Positions 62,824 to 64,000 of a stretch of DNA of 64,000 nt are shown piece after piece. Source of the DNA: Streptomyces sp. yr375 (lineage in GTDB: Bacteria > Actinomycetota > Actinomycetes > Streptomycetales > Streptomycetaceae); contig NZ_FOFF01000017.1 in NCBI RefSeq assembly GCF_900110755.1, positions 1 to 64,000 of the forward strand, given 5' to 3'. Both the position numbers and the translations under genes were made by a program. Position 1 is the first letter of the stretch. Each line of letters opens with the position of its first letter. The notes beneath the pieces were generated by a model. The model was not told where the DNA came from. It did not search any database and saw nothing but the letters and a program-made list of their open reading frames with translations.

Positions 62824-63189
62824 CCGGCTTTCGAGCAGGACGTGCAGTTCCCGCTCCTGGTCTCCGGAGGCGGAGGAGAGGTCGCGTACCGCGAACGCCG
62901 AGTCCAGCGCCGTACGGAGGCGCTCGATCGCCCAGTAGCCGCCCTGCGCGTCGGCCTCGACGGAGGACGAGAGCCGGGCCGGGCGGGCGCAGTCGTGCGT
63001 CTCGGTGACCTCGAAGGTGCCGAGCCACACCATCGGGCGGGTCTCGTGCAGTTGCTGCGGCGCTTCGTCGGCGCCGCGGTCCGACGCGAAGCACTCGCCC
63101 AGCGTGTCGAACACGATGCGGGCGTCCTCCTTGCTGCATCCGCTGATCTCGACGGAGACGGACTCCTCGTGCGGTCGCTCGCGGTCCAT
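62821..63189 (-). CDS. Small protein of unknown function
   Basis: 122 residues, acidic, soluble. AGGAG lies before ATG 63189. Begins MDRERPHEESVSVEISGCSK; no motif recognised. The pattern (strand, KEDARIVFDTL helix, strands, helix) suggests a small alpha-beta fold. Codon use looks like a real gene. It is 119 bases downstream of the next gene on the same strand. Confidence 0.65.
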   Translation of the reverse strand: MDRERPHEESVSVEISGCSKEDARIVFDTLGECFASDRGADEAPQQLHETRPMVWLGTFEVTETHDCARPARLSSSVEADAQGGYWAIERLRTALDSAFAVRDLSSASGDQERELHVLLESR

Positions 63190-63308
63190 CGTGATCGCTC
63201 CTCTCGTGGCGGTGGCGCGGCCGTACGGGTTCCCGCGAACCGCGCCACATCCCCAGAAAAGCACCACTTTCCGCACGGAACCAGCGGCGGAAGCCGCCGG
63301 CCCCGGAC

Positions 63309-64000
63309 TCAGCTCCGCGTGAAGCGGTACGTCTTGCTGTCGGTCAGCACGCAGAAGCCGGGCGAGACGACGATCACGCGCAGGGTGCCGTTGCGGCGGT
63401 CGTAGTCGATGCCCTCGGTCTCGAAGGTGCCCGAGCAGGAGCTGCGCAGCGGCACCTGGCGCAGGGCCGTGACATGGCCGGTGACGTCGCCCGTGCCGTT
63501 CGGCGCGGCGGACAGGTCGATCTGCAGGAGGGGCTTGGTGATGCCGAAGAGGGTTCCGGCCGGGTCGTCGGAGGAGCAGAGCAGCGTGGTCGGGCCGGTG
63601 AAGTCGCAGCCCTGGACGTCGCGTACGGCGTGGTCGAGGCGGACGGTCGACACCTGCGGCAGGTTCGCCGAGGGCGAGGTGCTCGGGTTGGCGCCGGGGG
63701 TGGGGAAGACGAGGAAGCGGGTCATGGTGCCCCACTCGCCCGACAGCATCCACCGGCTGTCCGGCGTGATGGCCACCCACGAGTTGTTGAGGGCCTCGCC
63801 CGGGCCGAGCGCGTGCACGTACTCCGACCAGCCCCCGCCCGGCGCCTGCACGCGGTACATCTTCGAGGTGCCCGAGTCGCTCTGGTACGGCTCGACGTAG
63901 TAGCCGTCGTAGGAGGCGTCCGGGTCGCCGACGTGGTTCCAGCCCCGGGTGGACACGGAGAGCGGGATGGTGCCGATGCCGGTGTAGCGGTTGCCGCTGC
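63309..64000 (-). CDS. Probable secreted protein of unknown function (5' end outside window)
   Basis: Open frame of at least 230 residues running off the right edge; a GTG at 63956 is internal, as the frame continues with NRYTGIGTIPLS before it. The visible part is rich in Gly, Ser, Thr and aromatic residues with Cys pairs (VQGCDFTGPTTLLCSS; SSCSGTFETEG; SPGFCVLTD), typical of extracellular beta-propeller-like proteins. Family not recognised. Confidence 0.65.
   Translation of the reverse strand, partial: SGNRYTGIGTIPLSVSTRGWNHVGDPDASYDGYYVEPYQSDSGTSKMYRVQAPGGGWSEYVHALGPGEALNNSWVAITPDSRWMLSGEWGTMTRFLVFPTPGANPSTSPSANLPQVSTVRLDHAVRDVQGCDFTGPTTLLCSSDDPAGTLFGITKPLLQIDLSAAPNGTGDVTGHVTALRQVPLRSSCSGTFETEGIDYDRRNGTLRVIVVSPGFCVLTDSKTYRFTRS

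Noticed and set aside
63309..63956. GTG 63956 as the true start of the last gene
   Set aside because: The frame stays open to the window edge with protein-like sequence before it and no ribosome site, so the gene begins outside.

Overview
The window is high-GC, densely packed actinomycete DNA, most likely from a Streptomyces. Translationally coupled genes (ATGA and GTGA overlaps) are common, and the families present (modular PKS, TetR, PadR, MMPL, GH75 chitosanase) are typical of that genus. Roughly 51 of the 64 kb looks like one specialised-metabolite locus; the rest is ordinary accessory and housekeeping chromosome.

Left part (1-29 kb). A truncated IS630-type transposase marks the edge. 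Then comes a complete beta-amino-acid starter cassette in the order known from vicenistatin-type macrolactams: VinJ-like amidohydrolase, VinK-like acyltransferase, VinL-like ACP (opposite strand), VinM-like and VinN-like ligases, VinO-like decarboxylase, then both glutamate mutase subunits. Expected logic: glutamate -> 3-methylaspartate -> ACP-bound 3-aminoisobutyrate, capped with an amino acid and passed to the PKS. Three PKS proteins follow: loading ACP + [KS-AT-DH-KR-ACP]x2; KS-AT-ACP; KS-AT-dead DH-ACP. AT motifs predict three malonyl and one methylmalonyl extender. No thioesterase is present. An MFS exporter gene sits between the second and third PKS genes.

Middle part (29-51 kb). An MMPL exporter and a LuxR regulator precede a tiny gene for an acidic peptide ending in a Cys/Thr/Ser-rich segment (CSTTTTSSS plus a short acidic tail), which looks like a RiPP precursor, followed by a strong hairpin. 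After a methyltransferase comes a packed set of discrete fatty-acid-synthase-like genes (MaoC dehydratase, acyltransferase, ketoreductase, ACP, ketosynthase, FabL-type enoyl reductase), then a thioester-reductase-like protein, a class III aminotransferase, a SRPBCC protein and an acyl-CoA dehydrogenase. Next is an azole-forming (TOMM/LAP) set: E1-like leader-binding protein, SagB-type dehydrogenase, E1-YcaO cyclodehydratase, an unknown protein, and two M16 peptidase-like proteins. The most interesting inference is that this locus makes a lipid- or polyketide-decorated linear azole peptide. Whether the PKS amine, the FAS-derived amine and the peptide end up in one molecule cannot be told from sequence.

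Right part (51-64 kb). MOSC protein, a TetR-MFS operon, a PPOX flavoprotein, dhaKLM, a TetR/SDR divergent pair, a secreted chitosanase, a membrane-anchored secreted protein, PadR, 2,4-dienoyl-CoA reductase, and two proteins of unknown function. The TetR at 53 kb has an operator-like palindrome almost identical to the one in front of the MMPL gene at 29 kb, tying the right edge to the cluster.
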